A DNA stretch of 64,000 nt from Halomonas socia (GTDB lineage: Bacteria > Pseudomonadota > Gammaproteobacteria > Pseudomonadales > Halomonadaceae). The notes under the pieces are model-generated. The model did no database searches and was not told the DNA's origin. It saw only the letters and a list, made by a program, of their open reading frames with translations. A program made the position numbers and the translations under genes. The stretch is taken from positions 2,666,001 through 2,730,000 of the forward strand of contig NZ_CP048812.1 of assembly GCF_010977575.1 (NCBI RefSeq), read 5' to 3'. Numbering within the stretch: position 1 is the first letter of the stretch; the number at the start of each line of letters is the position of its first letter. This document shows, one piece after another, positions 49,325 through 59,423 of this stretch.

Positions 49325-52300
49325 TTGAGCACCACCGCTTCCCGCTCCACTGCATCCCCCGACCTGACTCGTCTGCGCGACCTCGAGGCGCGGCTGGGCG
49401 ACTGCCTGGGCGGCGACGCCGTACGCCTGAGCAAGCGCCTGGCCGGGCTCGAGCGGCGCGCGCGGGACGGCAAGCCGGTGGATCGCGGCCTCGGCGAGAT
49501 TGAGCGGCTGATCGACGCCTCGGCGAGCAAGGTCGCCGCGCGGCGTGCCCAGCCGGTCACGCTGCGCTACCCACCCGAGCTGCCGGTGGCCGAGCGCCGC
49601 GACGACATTCTCGCTGCGCTGCGCGAGCATCAGGTGGTGGTGGTGGCCGGCGAGACCGGCTCGGGCAAGACCACCCAGTTGCCCAAGCTGTGCCTGGAGC
49701 TGGGCCTGGGGCGGCGCGGGCTGATCGGCCACACCCAGCCGCGCCGGCTGGCGGCGCGCTCGGTGGCCACGCGCCTGGCCGAAGAGCTCGAGGTGCCGCT
49801 CGGCGAGCAGGTCGGCTACCAGGTGCGTTTCAGCGACCAGAGCAACGAGCGCACCCTGATCAAGCTGATGACCGACGGGATCCTGCTGGCCGAGACCCAG
49901 CACGATCCCGATCTGTCGCGCTACGAGGCGATCATCATCGACGAGGCCCACGAACGCAGCCTCAACATCGACTTCCTGCTCGGCTACCTCAAGCGCCTCA
50001 CCGCGCGTCGCCCCGACCTCAAGATCATCATCACCTCGGCGACCATCGACGTCGAGCGCTTCGCCGCCCACTTCGGCGAGCCGGGCCGCCCGGCGCCGGT
50101 TGTCCAGGTCTCCGGGCGCACCTATCCGGTGGAGCTGCACTACCGGCCGCTGGTGCGCGAGGCCGACGACGAGGAGGACCGCACCCTGCAGGAGGGCATC
50201 CTGCAGGCGGTGGAGGAGATCGAGCAGATCGAGCGCGACAAGCGCTGGTGGCACGGCCCCCGCGACGTGCTGATCTTCCTGCCCGGCGAGCGCGATATCC
50301 GCGAGACCGCCGACACCCTGCGCCGCGCCGACCTCAAGGGCACCGAGATCCTGCCGCTCTATGCGCGGCTCTCCAATGCCGAGCAGAACCGCGTCTTCCA
50401 GCCCCACGCCGGACGCCGCATCGTGCTCTCGACCAACGTCGCCGAGACCTCGCTGACGGTGCCTGGGATCCGCTACGTGATCGACCCGGGGCTGGTGCGC
50501 ATCAGCCGCTATAGCTACCGCTCAAAGGTCCAACGCCTGCCGGTAGAGCCGGTCAGCCAGGCCAGCGCCGACCAGCGCAAGGGGCGCTGTGGGCGCATCG
50601 CCGAGGGCGTCTGCATTCGGCTCTACGCTGAGGAGGACTTCCTGGCGCGGCCGGCCTTTACCGAGCCTGAGATCCAGCGCACCAACCTGGCCTCGGTGAT
50701 CCTCTCGATGCTGTCGCTCAGGCTCGGCGACATCGAGGCCTTCCCGTTCGTCGACGCGCCGGATGCGCGCTTCATCAAGGACGGCTTCCGGCTGCTGTTC
50801 GAGCTCGGTGCGGTGGACGAGACCCTGCGCCTGACCGCCACCGGCAAGCGCCTGGCGCGGCTACCCATCGACCCGCGGCTGGCGCGCATGGTGCTGGCCG
50901 GCGCCGAGCAGGGCGCCCTGCGCGAGGTGCTGATCGTGGTCTCGGCGCTGGCGGTGCAGGACCCTCGCGAGCGCCCGGCCGACAAGCGCCAGGCCGCCGA
51001 CCAGGCCCACCGCCGCTGGCAGGACCCGGAGTCGGACTTCGTCGCCTGGCTCAACCTGTGGCACGGCTTCGAGGCGGCCCGCGACGAACTCTCCGGCAAC
51101 CAGCTCAGGCGCTGGTGCCGCGACAACTACTTGAGCTACCTGCGCCTGCGCGAGTGGCACGACACCTTCCGCCAACTGCGCCAGCTGCTACGCGACATGG
51201 AGATCCAGGTGCCGCCGGCCGCGCCGCGCAGCGCCGATGACGACCCCGAACGGCGCGCCGAGGCGCGCCGCGAGAGCGCGGTCAAGCTGCATCAGTCGCT
51301 GCTCACCGGGTTGCTCTCCAACCTTGGCCAACTTACCGAGAACCGCGAGTACCTCGGCGCGCGCAACCGCAAGTTCGTGATCCACCCAGGCTCCGGACTG
51401 GCCAAGAAGTCGCCCAAGTGGCTGATGGCCGGCGAACTGGTCGAGACCTCGCGGCTGTTCGCCCGCGAGGTGGCGCGCATCCAGCCGCAGTGGATCGAGC
51501 CGCTGGCCGGGCATCTGGTCAAGCGCAGCTACAGCGAGCCGCACTGGGAGATGAAGCGCGCCCAGGTGGTGGCCTTCGAGCAGGTGACGCTGTTCGGCCT
51601 GCCGATCGTCAACCGGCGCAAGGTGCACTACGGGCCGATCGCCCCCGGCGAGGCCCGCGAGATATTCATTCGCCGCGCGCTGGTGGAGGGCGAGTTTCGC
51701 ACCCGCGGCGAGTTCTTCGCTCACAACCGCGCGCTGATCGACGAGGTCGAAGACCTCGAGGACCGTGCTCGCAAGCGCGATATCCTGGTCGACGAGGAGG
51801 CGCTGTTCGACTTCTACGACCAGCGATTGCCGGCCGAGATCATCAATGGCAAGGGCTTCGAGGCGTGGCGCAAGCAGGCCGAGGCCGACGACCCGGCGAT
51901 CCTCAAGTTCGACCGCAACGCGCTGATGGCCCGCGATGCCGGCGACGTCACCGCCGAGCAGTACCCCGACGAGCTGCTGCTGGGCGGGGTGCGCTACCCG
52001 CTGGCCTATCATTTCGAGCCCGGCGCCGGCGATGACGGCGTGACCCTGACGGTGCCCGCGGCGATGCTGGCGCAGTTGCCCGAGGCGCGCCTCGAGTGGC
52101 TGGTGCCGGGCCTGCTGCGCGAGAAGTGCATTGCGCTGATGAAGTCGCTGCCCAAGGCGGTGCGCCGTCAGGTGGTGCCGATCCCCGACTGGGTGGACGC
52201 CGCCCTCGAGACCCTGGTGCCCGACGACGTGCCGCTGGGCACGGCGCTGGGCGAGTTCCTGCGCGTCAAGACCGGGCTGCGCCTGAGCCCCGACGACTGG

Positions 52301-53323
52301 CGCCACGACCAGCTCGAGCCGCACCTGATCATGAACCTGCGGGTGGTCGACCACGACGGCCGGGTGCTGGGGGAGGGGCGTGACCTGCAGGCGCTGACCG
52401 AACGCTTCAGCGAAGCGGCGAGCCAGGGTGCTCGAGCGCTGGCCGAAATCAGTGGCGGCAGCGAGGCGGTCGAGTCGCTGCCCGAGCAGGCGCTACCCGA
52501 GTCGCGGGTGACCACCCAGGCGGGGATACGCGTCGAGGCCTATCCGGCACTGGTCGCCAAGGGCGATGCGCTGGCCGTGGAGCTGTTCGACCACCCCGAC
52601 AAGGCCCAGGCAGCGCATCGCCGCGGGGTCACCCAGCTGGCGATCCAGCGTCTGCCCGACCAGGCGCGCAGCATCGCCCGGCTCAAGGGGCTCGAGCGCT
52701 GTGCGCTGCTGTTTGCCAAGGTCGGCAGCAAGCGCCAACTGGTCGATGACGTAGTCTTTGCCAGCGTCGAGCAGGTCGTGGCGGTAGACCCGCTGCCGCG
52801 TTCGCAGAGTGACTTCGAGGCGCGCCTCGAGGCCAGCCGCGCCGAGCTCGTGCCCCACGCCGAGGCGCTGGTGGCGACCCTGGAGCAGGCGCTCAAGGGC
52901 CATCTGGCAGTGACCAAGGCGTTGAAAGGCAACCTCAGCTTCGCCCTGGCGCTGGTATACAGTGATCTGCAGGCCCAGATGCAGCGCCTGGTCTATCCCG
53001 GCTTTGTCAGCGACGCCGGGGCCTGGCTCGAACACTATCCGCGCTATATGCAGGCCGTCGAGATTCGCCTCGACAAGGCGCCCCGCGAGCGCAACCGCGA
53101 CCAGATGATGATGCACGAAGTACACGATTTCGAACGCCGCCTCGACGAGCGCCGCGAGGCGAGTCGCCGCGCCGGCGTCAGCGACCCGGCACTGGACGAG
53201 TTCGGCTGGTGGCTCGAGGAGCTGCGGGTGTCGCTGTTCGCCCAGCAGCTCGGCACCCTGATGCCGGTGTCGACCAAGCGCCTGACGCGGCGCTGGGCCG
53301 AGATCACAGGCCGACACCACTGA
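49325..53323 (+). CDS. hrpA: ATP-dependent RNA helicase HrpA
   Basis: A DEAH-box RNA helicase involved in rescue of stalled ribosomes and mRNA processing. Of 1332 residues (E. coli 1300). Motifs: GETGSGKTTQLPK near residue 109, DEAHERSLN near 208, ITSATID near 237, and DQRKGRCGRIAEG in motif VI. The HA2/OB region and the long DUF3418 C terminus follow. The start is the TTG at 49325 with GAGG five bases upstream; the frame stays open to 49067 but that part is the dispersed repeat. Confidence 0.94.
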   Translation: MSTTASRSTASPDLTRLRDLEARLGDCLGGDAVRLSKRLAGLERRARDGKPVDRGLGEIERLIDASASKVAARRAQPVTLRYPPELPVAERRDDILAALREHQVVVVAGETGSGKTTQLPKLCLELGLGRRGLIGHTQPRRLAARSVATRLAEELEVPLGEQVGYQVRFSDQSNERTLIKLMTDGILLAETQHDPDLSRYEAIIIDEAHERSLNIDFLLGYLKRLTARRPDLKIIITSATIDVERFAAHFGEPGRPAPVVQVSGRTYPVELHYRPLVREADDEEDRTLQEGILQAVEEIEQIERDKRWWHGPRDVLIFLPGERDIRETADTLRRADLKGTEILPLYARLSNAEQNRVFQPHAGRRIVLSTNVAETSLTVPGIRYVIDPGLVRISRYSYRSKVQRLPVEPVSQASADQRKGRCGRIAEGVCIRLYAEEDFLARPAFTEPEIQRTNLASVILSMLSLRLGDIEAFPFVDAPDARFIKDGFRLLFELGAVDETLRLTATGKRLARLPIDPRLARMVLAGAEQGALREVLIVVSALAVQDPRERPADKRQAADQAHRRWQDPESDFVAWLNLWHGFEAARDELSGNQLRRWCRDNYLSYLRLREWHDTFRQLRQLLRDMEIQVPPAAPRSADDDPERRAEARRESAVKLHQSLLTGLLSNLGQLTENREYLGARNRKFVIHPGSGLAKKSPKWLMAGELVETSRLFAREVARIQPQWIEPLAGHLVKRSYSEPHWEMKRAQVVAFEQVTLFGLPIVNRRKVHYGPIAPGEAREIFIRRALVEGEFRTRGEFFAHNRALIDEVEDLEDRARKRDILVDEEALFDFYDQRLPAEIINGKGFEAWRKQAEADDPAILKFDRNALMARDAGDVTAEQYPDELLLGGVRYPLAYHFEPGAGDDGVTLTVPAAMLAQLPEARLEWLVPGLLREKCIALMKSLPKAVRRQVVPIPDWVDAALETLVPDDVPLGTALGEFLRVKTGLRLSPDDWRHDQLEPHLIMNLRVVDHDGRVLGEGRDLQALTERFSEAASQGARALAEISGGSEAVESLPEQALPESRVTTQAGIRVEAYPALVAKGDALAVELFDHPDKAQAAHRRGVTQLAIQRLPDQARSIARLKGLERCALLFAKVGSKRQLVDDVVFASVEQVVAVDPLPRSQSDFEARLEASRAELVPHAEALVATLEQALKGHLAVTKALKGNLSFALALVYSDLQAQMQRLVYPGFVSDAGAWLEHYPRYMQAVEIRLDKAPRERNRDQMMMHEVHDFERRLDERREASRRAGVSDPALDEFGWWLEELRVSLFAQQLGTLMPVSTKRLTRRWAEITGRHH

Positions 53324-53378
53324 ACACCTTATATATACGACGGCCACAGGTTTCGATGCCGTCGCCAGGAGACATGCC

Positions 53379-54500
53379 ATGACCTCAGCCGTAATCACCG
53401 GCAGCGGCCTTTTCACCCCCAGCCAGGCGATCGACAACGATGCCCTGGTGGCGGCCTTCAATAGCTGGGTGGACGCCGAGAACGCGCTTCACGCCGAGGT
53501 CATCGCCGCCGGCGAGCGCGAGCCGCTGCAGCACTCGAGCAGCGAGTTCATCGTCAAGGCCTCGGGCATTCACAGCCGCTACGTACTCGACGCCGGGGGC
53601 ATCCTCGACCCCGAGCGGATGCGCCCGCGGCTGCCCCGGCGCGGCAACGACGAGCCCTCCATCCAGTGCGAGATGGGCCTTGCCGCGGCGCGTCAGGCGC
53701 TCGACGCCGCTGGCGTCGAGGCCGCCGAGATCGACCTGCTGATCGTCGCCTGCTCGAACCTCGAGCGGCCCTATCCGGCGGTGGCGGTGGAACTGCAGGC
53801 GGCGCTGGGCGCCGGCGGCTATGCCTTCGACATGAACGTGGCGTGCAGCTCGGCGACCTTCGCCATCGACATGGCCAACAACGCCATCCGTGCCGGTAGT
53901 ATTCGTCGCGCGCTGGTGGTCAACCCCGAGATCTGTTCGGCGCACCTCAACTTCCGCGATCGCGACAGCCATTTCATTTTCGGCGATGCCTGCACCGCGG
54001 TAGTGGTCGAGGCCGCCGAGGAGGCGCGCAGCGAGCGGCGCTTCGAGATCCTCGGCACGCGGCTGACCACGCGCTTCTCCAATGCGATCCGCAATAACGC
54101 CGGCTTCCTCAACCGGGTTACCGACAGCGACCCCCAGGCACTGGACAAGCTGTTCATTCAGGAAGGGCGGCGGGTGTTCAAGGAGGTCTGTCCGATGGTG
54201 GCGGCGCTGATCAGCGAGCACCTCGAGAGCCTGGGGCTGGCTGAGACGCCGCCGGCACGCCTGTGGCTGCACCAGGCCAATCGCCATATGAATGACCTGA
54301 TCGCGCGGCGGGTGCTGGGCCATGAGCCCAGCGAAAGCGAGGCGCCGGTGATCCTCGATCGCTACGCCAATACCAGTTCGGCGGGTTCGATCATCGCCTT
54401 CCACCTCCACCGCGACGACCTGCAGGCCGGCGAGGTGGGGGTGGTGTGTTCGTTCGGTGCCGGCTACAGTGCCGGCAGCGTGGTGGTGCGCAGGGCCTGA
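53379..54500 (+). CDS. Beta-ketoacyl-ACP synthase III-like protein (FabH family)
   Basis: A 373-residue condensing enzyme. The catalytic triad is present: Cys in NVACSSATFAID near residue 156, His in LHQANRHMN near 298 and Asn in YANTSSAGS near 331. It is longer than FabH (about 317), with an N-terminal insertion around residues 30-70. That layout resembles the Pseudomonas PA3286-type enzymes that feed beta-oxidation intermediates into fatty-acid synthesis. Acyl specificity is not readable. It lies alone between hrpA and mlaA. Confidence 0.88.
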   Translation: MTSAVITGSGLFTPSQAIDNDALVAAFNSWVDAENALHAEVIAAGEREPLQHSSSEFIVKASGIHSRYVLDAGGILDPERMRPRLPRRGNDEPSIQCEMGLAAARQALDAAGVEAAEIDLLIVACSNLERPYPAVAVELQAALGAGGYAFDMNVACSSATFAIDMANNAIRAGSIRRALVVNPEICSAHLNFRDRDSHFIFGDACTAVVVEAAEEARSERRFEILGTRLTTRFSNAIRNNAGFLNRVTDSDPQALDKLFIQEGRRVFKEVCPMVAALISEHLESLGLAETPPARLWLHQANRHMNDLIARRVLGHEPSESEAPVILDRYANTSSAGSIIAFHLHRDDLQAGEVGVVCSFGAGYSAGSVVVRRA

Positions 54501-54587
54501 GCGCACGCCGCTTGGACCAATCTGTACTGGCTGATGCAGTGCTAGGTTGATGAACCATCTACAATATAGTGACAACCACAGGGTGAC

Positions 54588-55373
54588 ATGATGCAAGGCA
54601 AGGGACGCGGGTGGGGAAACGAGCTGTCCGCCGGCATGCGCTTGGCAACGGCGCTGATGCTGGCGCTGGTGCTGGCGGGCTGCGCAGGGGCTCAGACCAT
54701 CGAAGAGCGCAACCCGGATGACCCCTGGGAGGGCTTCAACCGGCGCGTGTTCGTGTTCAACGACGCCCTCGACCGCGCCGTGCTGCGCCCCGTGGCGCGG
54801 GGTTACGATACCGTCACCCCGCAGCCGGTGCAGACCGGTGTCAGCAACTTCTTCTCCAACCTCGGCGAGCCGCGCTCCGCGCTCAACAGCCTGCTGCAGG
54901 GCAAGCCGGGCAATGCCGGCATCGCCGCGACGCGCTTCCTGATCAATACCACGGTGGGCATCGGTGGGTTGTGGGATTTCGCCACCCATATGGAGATCAC
55001 CGGCCGCGACGAGGACTTCGGCCAGACCCTGGGGGCCTGGGGCGTCGGCGAGGGGGCTTATCTGATGCTGCCGTTCCTCGGGCCGAGCACGCTGCGCGAC
55101 ACCGCCGGCCTGCCGCTGGACTGGTACACCTATCCGGTCACCCATGTCGATGACGTGGCACTGCGCAACGCCTTGCGCGCGGTGCAGGTGGTCGACACCC
55201 GGGCCAGCCTGCTAGACCTCGAGGAGCTGATTCGTGGCGACCGCTATAGCTTCATTCGCGACTCTTACCTGCAGCAGCGCCGCTATGAAGTCAGCGACGG
55301 CGAACTGGGCGACGACCCGTTTGCCAGCGACGACTTCGATTTCGACTTCGATGATGATGACTTCGCCGATTAA
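54588..55373 (+). CDS. mlaA: MlaA/VacJ outer-membrane lipoprotein
   Basis: MlaA removes phospholipids from the outer leaflet of the outer membrane and hands them to MlaC. The lipobox LAGC puts the lipidated Cys near residue 32. The domain begins DPWEGFNRRVFVFNDALDRA and includes NLGEPRSALNSLLQGK and the LPFLGPSTLRDT ridge segment. The C terminus is a strikingly acidic tail (Asp/Phe-rich, residues about 240-261). A TATAGT hexamer at 54565-54570 may be its -10. The ATG at 54588 gives a long n-region; an ATG at 54636 is an alternative start. Confidence 0.93.
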   Translation: MMQGKGRGWGNELSAGMRLATALMLALVLAGCAGAQTIEERNPDDPWEGFNRRVFVFNDALDRAVLRPVARGYDTVTPQPVQTGVSNFFSNLGEPRSALNSLLQGKPGNAGIAATRFLINTTVGIGGLWDFATHMEITGRDEDFGQTLGAWGVGEGAYLMLPFLGPSTLRDTAGLPLDWYTYPVTHVDDVALRNALRAVQVVDTRASLLDLEELIRGDRYSFIRDSYLQQRRYEVSDGELGDDPFASDDFDFDFDDDDFAD

Positions 55374-55382
55374 AGGTGGTGT

Positions 55383-56579
55383 ATGGCCAGTGACAAGCGC
55401 TTGATCGGGGTCATCGACCAGCCGGGGGCGGAGCGCGATGCGCTGGCCGATGTGATTGCCAAGGGCCACTTTGCGGTGGTGGCGGTGTCCGACGCCGAGG
55501 AGCTGCCCGACCACACCCTGCTGGCAGTGGCCCACGTGCGCGCGGTACCGCCGAACCAGTGGGCGGCGCTGTCGAGGCGTTTGCCGACGCTGGTGGTCAG
55601 CGACGAACGACTCGACGTCGAGCTGATCAAGGCGGTGGAGGTCGGCGTGGCCGACTACATCGTCGCGCCGCTGCGTCATGGTGACGTGCTGCGGCGGATG
55701 ATCGACAAGGTGATCGACAACCACCGCCTGGCGCGGGAGCACGAGCGCGACCGCCTGCGCCTGGCCGATCTCAACGAGCACCTCGAGACCCACCTGGCGA
55801 TGCTGCGTCTCGACCAGCAGGCCGGCGGGCATATTCAGCGCAAGCTGCTGCCGCAGCGTCCGCTGACCCTCAACGGTGTGAGCTGCGACTACTGGCTGGC
55901 GCCGTCGCTCTACCTGTCCGGCGATTTCCTCGATTTCCAGCGCTTCGACGAGCGCTACAGCGTGTTCTACTTCGCCGATGTCTCGGGGCACGGCGCCTCG
56001 TCGGCGTTCGTCACGGTACTGCTCAAGTATCTGTGCAATCACTGGCTGGCGCAGTGGGATGGCCAGCATCCGGAGCGCCTGCCGGCGCGCTGGCTTGGTC
56101 AGCTCAACCGTGAGCTGTTGGATGCCGGGATCGGCAAGCATGCGACCCTGTTCGTCGGGGTATTTGACCGCCAGCATCACTACCTGCACTATTCGCTCGG
56201 CGCCCAGCTGCCGATGCCGATGCTGGTCAGCGATGATCGGCTGCGCCTGCTCGACGGCGAAGGCATGCCGGTGGGCTTGTTTCCGGGCGTTGAATACCCC
56301 ACGCTGGGTTGTGAACTACCGCAGAACTTCCGACTTTGGCTATGTTCGGATGGAGTATTGGAGTGGCTGTCTGGCGACAGTCTCGATAGTCGGCTCAAGG
56401 AACTCGAGCGTCTGGTGTTGGCCAGCAATGACGTGGCCGCACTGCGGGGGAAGCTGTCACTGGGTGACGTGCCGGAGAACGACGACGATGCCGTTGCCGG
56501 GCGCGCGCCAGGTCACGACGAGCTTCCGGATGACCTGACGATCATGACGTTGAGCGGATTTGACGATGATGATGCATGA
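55383..56579 (+). CDS. Pseudo-receiver/PP2C phosphatase (HsbR-like)
   Basis: A 398-residue signalling protein. Residues 1-115 have a receiver-like fold (RLIGVIDQPGAERD), but the usual phospho-acceptor Asp is absent: the strand reads TLLAVAHVRAVPP. The K of the last strand is also missing (IVAPLRHGD). A coiled coil (118-150) leads to a SpoIIE-type PP2C domain with SGDFLDF, FADVSGHGASSAFV and PDDLTIMTL carrying metal-binding aspartates. It probably dephosphorylates the STAS protein encoded next. The pair resembles Pseudomonas HsbR/HsbA. The coding regions overlap. Confidence 0.85.
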   Translation: MASDKRLIGVIDQPGAERDALADVIAKGHFAVVAVSDAEELPDHTLLAVAHVRAVPPNQWAALSRRLPTLVVSDERLDVELIKAVEVGVADYIVAPLRHGDVLRRMIDKVIDNHRLAREHERDRLRLADLNEHLETHLAMLRLDQQAGGHIQRKLLPQRPLTLNGVSCDYWLAPSLYLSGDFLDFQRFDERYSVFYFADVSGHGASSAFVTVLLKYLCNHWLAQWDGQHPERLPARWLGQLNRELLDAGIGKHATLFVGVFDRQHHYLHYSLGAQLPMPMLVSDDRLRLLDGEGMPVGLFPGVEYPTLGCELPQNFRLWLCSDGVLEWLSGDSLDSRLKELERLVLASNDVAALRGKLSLGDVPENDDDAVAGRAPGHDELPDDLTIMTLSGFDDDDA

Positions 56580-57090
56580 AGGGCGACTGAAGGCGGCGTT
56601 CGACTCCGGCGTCTTCGTGCTCAAGCTGTGTGGCGATGTACGCCTGACGCTTTGCGCGACGCTGGACGATCAGGTTCAGCGGCTGGCCGCGACGCCTGGG
56701 CTCAAGGCGGTCATGATCGACCTGCGCGATGCCAGCAATGTCGACTCCACGGCGCTGGGGTTTCTGGCCAAGGTGGCGATGGCGGTCAAGGACAAGATCG
56801 AGCAGCCGCCGACCATCGTGGCCGACCATCCCGACGTGCAGCGCATGCTCGATGTGATGGGCTTTTCCCACTACTTCACCCTGGTCGAGGCGCCGCTCAG
56901 CGAGCCGAGTGAGCTCGATGAGCTGCCGCAGATCGAGGCCGACGAAGCGGGACTGCAGCAGCGCATTCTCGAAGCGCATCGCATCCTGATGCACATGAGC
57001 GAGCACAATCGCTCGGAGTTCCAGCCATTGGTGGAACTGCTCGAGGAGCAGCAGCGCGAGCGCCAACGCACGCCGGAGCCGCTCAAGTGA
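56566..57090 (+). CDS. STAS-domain anti-sigma factor antagonist (HsbA-like)
   Basis: A protein of about 174 residues. The N-terminal STAS domain carries the regulatory serine in DASNVDSTALGFLAKVA near residue 63, as in SpoIIAA/HsbA. A C-terminal extension of about 70 residues (EAHRILMHMSEHNRSEFQ) is helical. Its phosphorylation state should be set by the upstream PP2C protein and an unlinked kinase, giving partner switching with an anti-sigma factor. Three ATGs in a row (56566, 56569, 56572) make the exact start uncertain. Confidence 0.85.
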   Translation: MMMHEGRLKAAFDSGVFVLKLCGDVRLTLCATLDDQVQRLAATPGLKAVMIDLRDASNVDSTALGFLAKVAMAVKDKIEQPPTIVADHPDVQRMLDVMGFSHYFTLVEAPLSEPSELDELPQIEADEAGLQQRILEAHRILMHMSEHNRSEFQPLVELLEEQQRERQRTPEPLK

Positions 57091-57110
57091 GCGGCTCGCG
57101 AGGTGTCCTC

Positions 57111-58046
57111 TCAGCAACGTAGTTCGCCCAGCAGTTTCTCCAGCTTGCGCTGGTCGTCCATGAACTTGCGAATGCCCTCGGCCAGCTTCTCGGTGGCCAT
57201 GGCGTCCTCGTTCATGGCCCAGCGGAACTCGGCCTCGTCGTCGGGCTCGGGGGCCGAAGTTTCGGCATCGCACGGCGTCAGGCGGCGGTTGAGCGGCCCG
57301 CGGTCGGCGGCCAGCTCCTCGAGCAGCTTGGGCGAGATGGTCAGCCGATCGCAGCCCGCCAGCGCCTCTATCTCACCGCTATTGCGAAAGCTCGCCCCCA
57401 TCACGATGGTCCTGTAGCCGTGGCCCTTGTAGTGCTCGTAGATCGCCTTGACCGAGCGTACCCCGGGGTCGTTGTCGCCACTGAAGTCGGCGTCCGGGGT
57501 GGCGGCCTTGTGCCAGTCGAGGATGCGGCCAACGAACGGTGAGATCAGTGTGACCCCGGCATCGGCGCAGGCCTGCGCCTGGGTGAAGCTGAACAGCAGG
57601 GTGAGGTTGGTGCGAATCCCTTCACGTTCGAGCTGCTGGGCGGCGCGGATGCCTTCCCAGGTCGAGGCGACCTTGATCAGGATCCGCTCGCGGTCGACGC
57701 CGCGCCGCTCATAGCGCGCGATCAGCGAGCGGGCGCGGGCCAGGGTGGCATCGGTGTCGAAGGAGAGGCGCGCGCTGACTTCGGTCGAGACATAGCCCGG
57801 CACCAGCTCGCTGATCTCGCTGCCGATCTCCACCGCCACGGCGTCCAGGGCGTCGTCGATATCGACGCTTTGCCGGGCCAGCTCGGCAAGGCGCGCGCGG
57901 CGTGACGGCTGCTGGGCGGCCTGCAGAATCAACGAGGGGTTGGTGGTGGCGTCGGTGGGACTGAAGCGGCGAATCGCCTCGATATCGCCGCTATCGGCGA
58001 CCACCGTGGTCATTGTCTTGAGCTGTGACAGTTTGTCCTGATCCAT
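57111..58046 (-). CDS. tal: Transaldolase
   Basis: A pentose-phosphate enzyme moving dihydroxyacetone units between sugar phosphates. The 311-residue protein is of the TalB type: [12 protein letters not shown] near residue 32, the Schiff-base lysine in [12 protein letters not shown] near 127 and [14 protein letters not shown] near 150. The ending [13 protein letters not shown] is typical. It is convergent with the STAS gene (20 bp apart) and divergent from the MFS gene. Confidence 0.95.
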   Translation of the reverse strand: MDQDKLSQLKTMTTVVADSGDIEAIRRFSPTDATTNPSLILQAAQQPSRRARLAELARQSVDIDDALDAVAVEIGSEISELVPGYVSTEVSARLSFDTDATLARARSLIARYERRGVDRERILIKVASTWEGIRAAQQLEREGIRTNLTLLFSFTQAQACADAGVTLISPFVGRILDWHKAATPDADFSGDNDPGVRSVKAIYEHYKGHGYRTIVMGASFRNSGEIEALAGCDRLTISPKLLEELAADRGPLNRRLTPCDAETSAPEPDDEAEFRWAMNEDAMATEKLAEGIRKFMDDQRKLEKLLGELRC

Positions 58047-58163
58047 GGGCGTGCGTCCTGTGGGTGAGGTAAGCCGCTACTACTCTATCAATTCCAGTAG
58101 TCGCGCTGATAGCCGCATCGCTCGCGACCGATCCGCCGCGGGCCTGCGCCTAGCCGCATCTGA

Positions 58164-58172
58164 TGGTATGAT
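58164..58172 (+). promoter_or_regulatory. Extended -10 promoter of the MFS gene
   Basis: TGGTATGAT (TG at 58164, -10 TATGAT at 58167-58172) lies 64 bp before the GTG start. No good -35 box is present, as is usual for extended -10 promoters. Confidence 0.4.
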
Positions 58173-58235
58173 TAGCCTCCTATCTTTTCACGCTGGCTGG
58201 CTGGCTGCTCGCCGTCGCCGGCTCGAGGAGGCGTC

Positions 58236-59423
58236 GTGACGCTCAATGCTCGCCGGGTTGCCTGGTTGGTGGCGGCCAACACTGCTCTAGCCCCATTTGC
58301 CATCGATGCCTATCTGCCGGCGATGTCGCGGCTGGCTGCATCGGTGGGTGCCAGCATTCACCGTACCGAACTGTCGATCAGCGTGTTCCTGTTCGGCTTT
58401 GCGCTGGGTCAGCTGGTGTTCGGGCCGCTCTCCGACCGTCTGGGTCGCAAGCCGGTGCTGATCGGCGGCCTGGTGGTGTTCCTGCTGGCCAGCCTGATGA
58501 TCACCACGGCGGGCTCTCTCACCGAGCTGCTGGCCTGGCGCTTCGTGCAGGCGCTGGGCGGCGGCGCCTGCGTGGTCAATTCCGCGGCCATCGTGCGCGA
58601 CTGCTTCAGCGGCCGCCAGGCGGCCAGCGTGATGTCGACCATGGCCATGATCATGATGCTGGCGCCGCTGGTGGCACCGGTGGTGGGCAGTGGACTGCTG
58701 TATCTCGCCGACTGGTGGCTGATCTTCGTGTTCCTGGCGGCCTACGCGGCGTTTCTGATCTGGCTGCTCAGCACCCAGCTACCCGAGACCCGCGATCCCA
58801 GCCTGCCGGCGGCCAGCCCGCGTCAGGTGCTGGCCAACTATGCCAGCGTGCTGAGCCATCGCCAGGGCATGGGCTATATCTGCGCGGTGGCGGCCTCGTT
58901 TGCCGGGCTGTTCGCCTTCGTGACCTTCTCGCCGTTTCTGTATCTCGACTACTTCGGCCTGTCGCCGGCGATGTATCCGCTGGTGTTCGGTGTCAACGTG
59001 GTGGTGATCGCGCTCTCCAATTGGGTCAATATCCGCCTGCTGCGCGGCAAGCGCACGCCGCAGCAGAATATGTACCTGGGCCTGGGCATCCAACTGGGCG
59101 CGGCCACGGCACTGGTCGCGGTCACCATACTCGGGCTCGATTCGCTGTATACCCTGGTGCCGCTGATCATGATCTACGCCGGCATGGTCGGGCTGATCAC
59201 TCCCAACGCCATGTCGTCGCTGCTCGACCACTTCGGCCATATCAGCGCCACCGCCACGGCGGTGATGGGCGGTATCAAGTTCGGTGCCGCCGGTCTCGCC
59301 GGGGTGATGGTCAGCGCCTTCGAGATCGAGAACCTGTGGCCGATGGTGCTGACCATGCTCGGCGTGTCGATCTTCGGCAATGTCGCGCTACGCTGGCTGG
59401 TAGGAGGCCGCGCGGATGCCTGA
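58236..59423 (+). CDS. MFS drug exporter, Bcr/CflA family
   Basis: A 395-residue twelve-helix proton antiporter. Motif A of DHA1 transporters is present after helix 2 (GPLSDRLGRKPVL), and the start PFAIDAYLPAMSRLAASVG is typical of Bcr/CflA. The GTG start at 58236 follows GAGGAG. It is divergent from tal and overlaps the TSUP gene by 8 bp. Substrate unknown. Confidence 0.92.
   Translation: MTLNARRVAWLVAANTALAPFAIDAYLPAMSRLAASVGASIHRTELSISVFLFGFALGQLVFGPLSDRLGRKPVLIGGLVVFLLASLMITTAGSLTELLAWRFVQALGGGACVVNSAAIVRDCFSGRQAASVMSTMAMIMMLAPLVAPVVGSGLLYLADWWLIFVFLAAYAAFLIWLLSTQLPETRDPSLPAASPRQVLANYASVLSHRQGMGYICAVAASFAGLFAFVTFSPFLYLDYFGLSPAMYPLVFGVNVVVIALSNWVNIRLLRGKRTPQQNMYLGLGIQLGAATALVAVTILGLDSLYTLVPLIMIYAGMVGLITPNAMSSLLDHFGHISATATAVMGGIKFGAAGLAGVMVSAFEIENLWPMVLTMLGVSIFGNVALRWLVGGRADA

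Noticed and set aside
53385-55145. Long open frame of 586 codons on the minus strand
   Set aside because: It lies antisense to the FabH-like gene and mlaA, both of which have clear motifs. Its composition (His/Gly/Arg/Gln-rich) is the usual shadow of a high-GC gene in the opposite frame.
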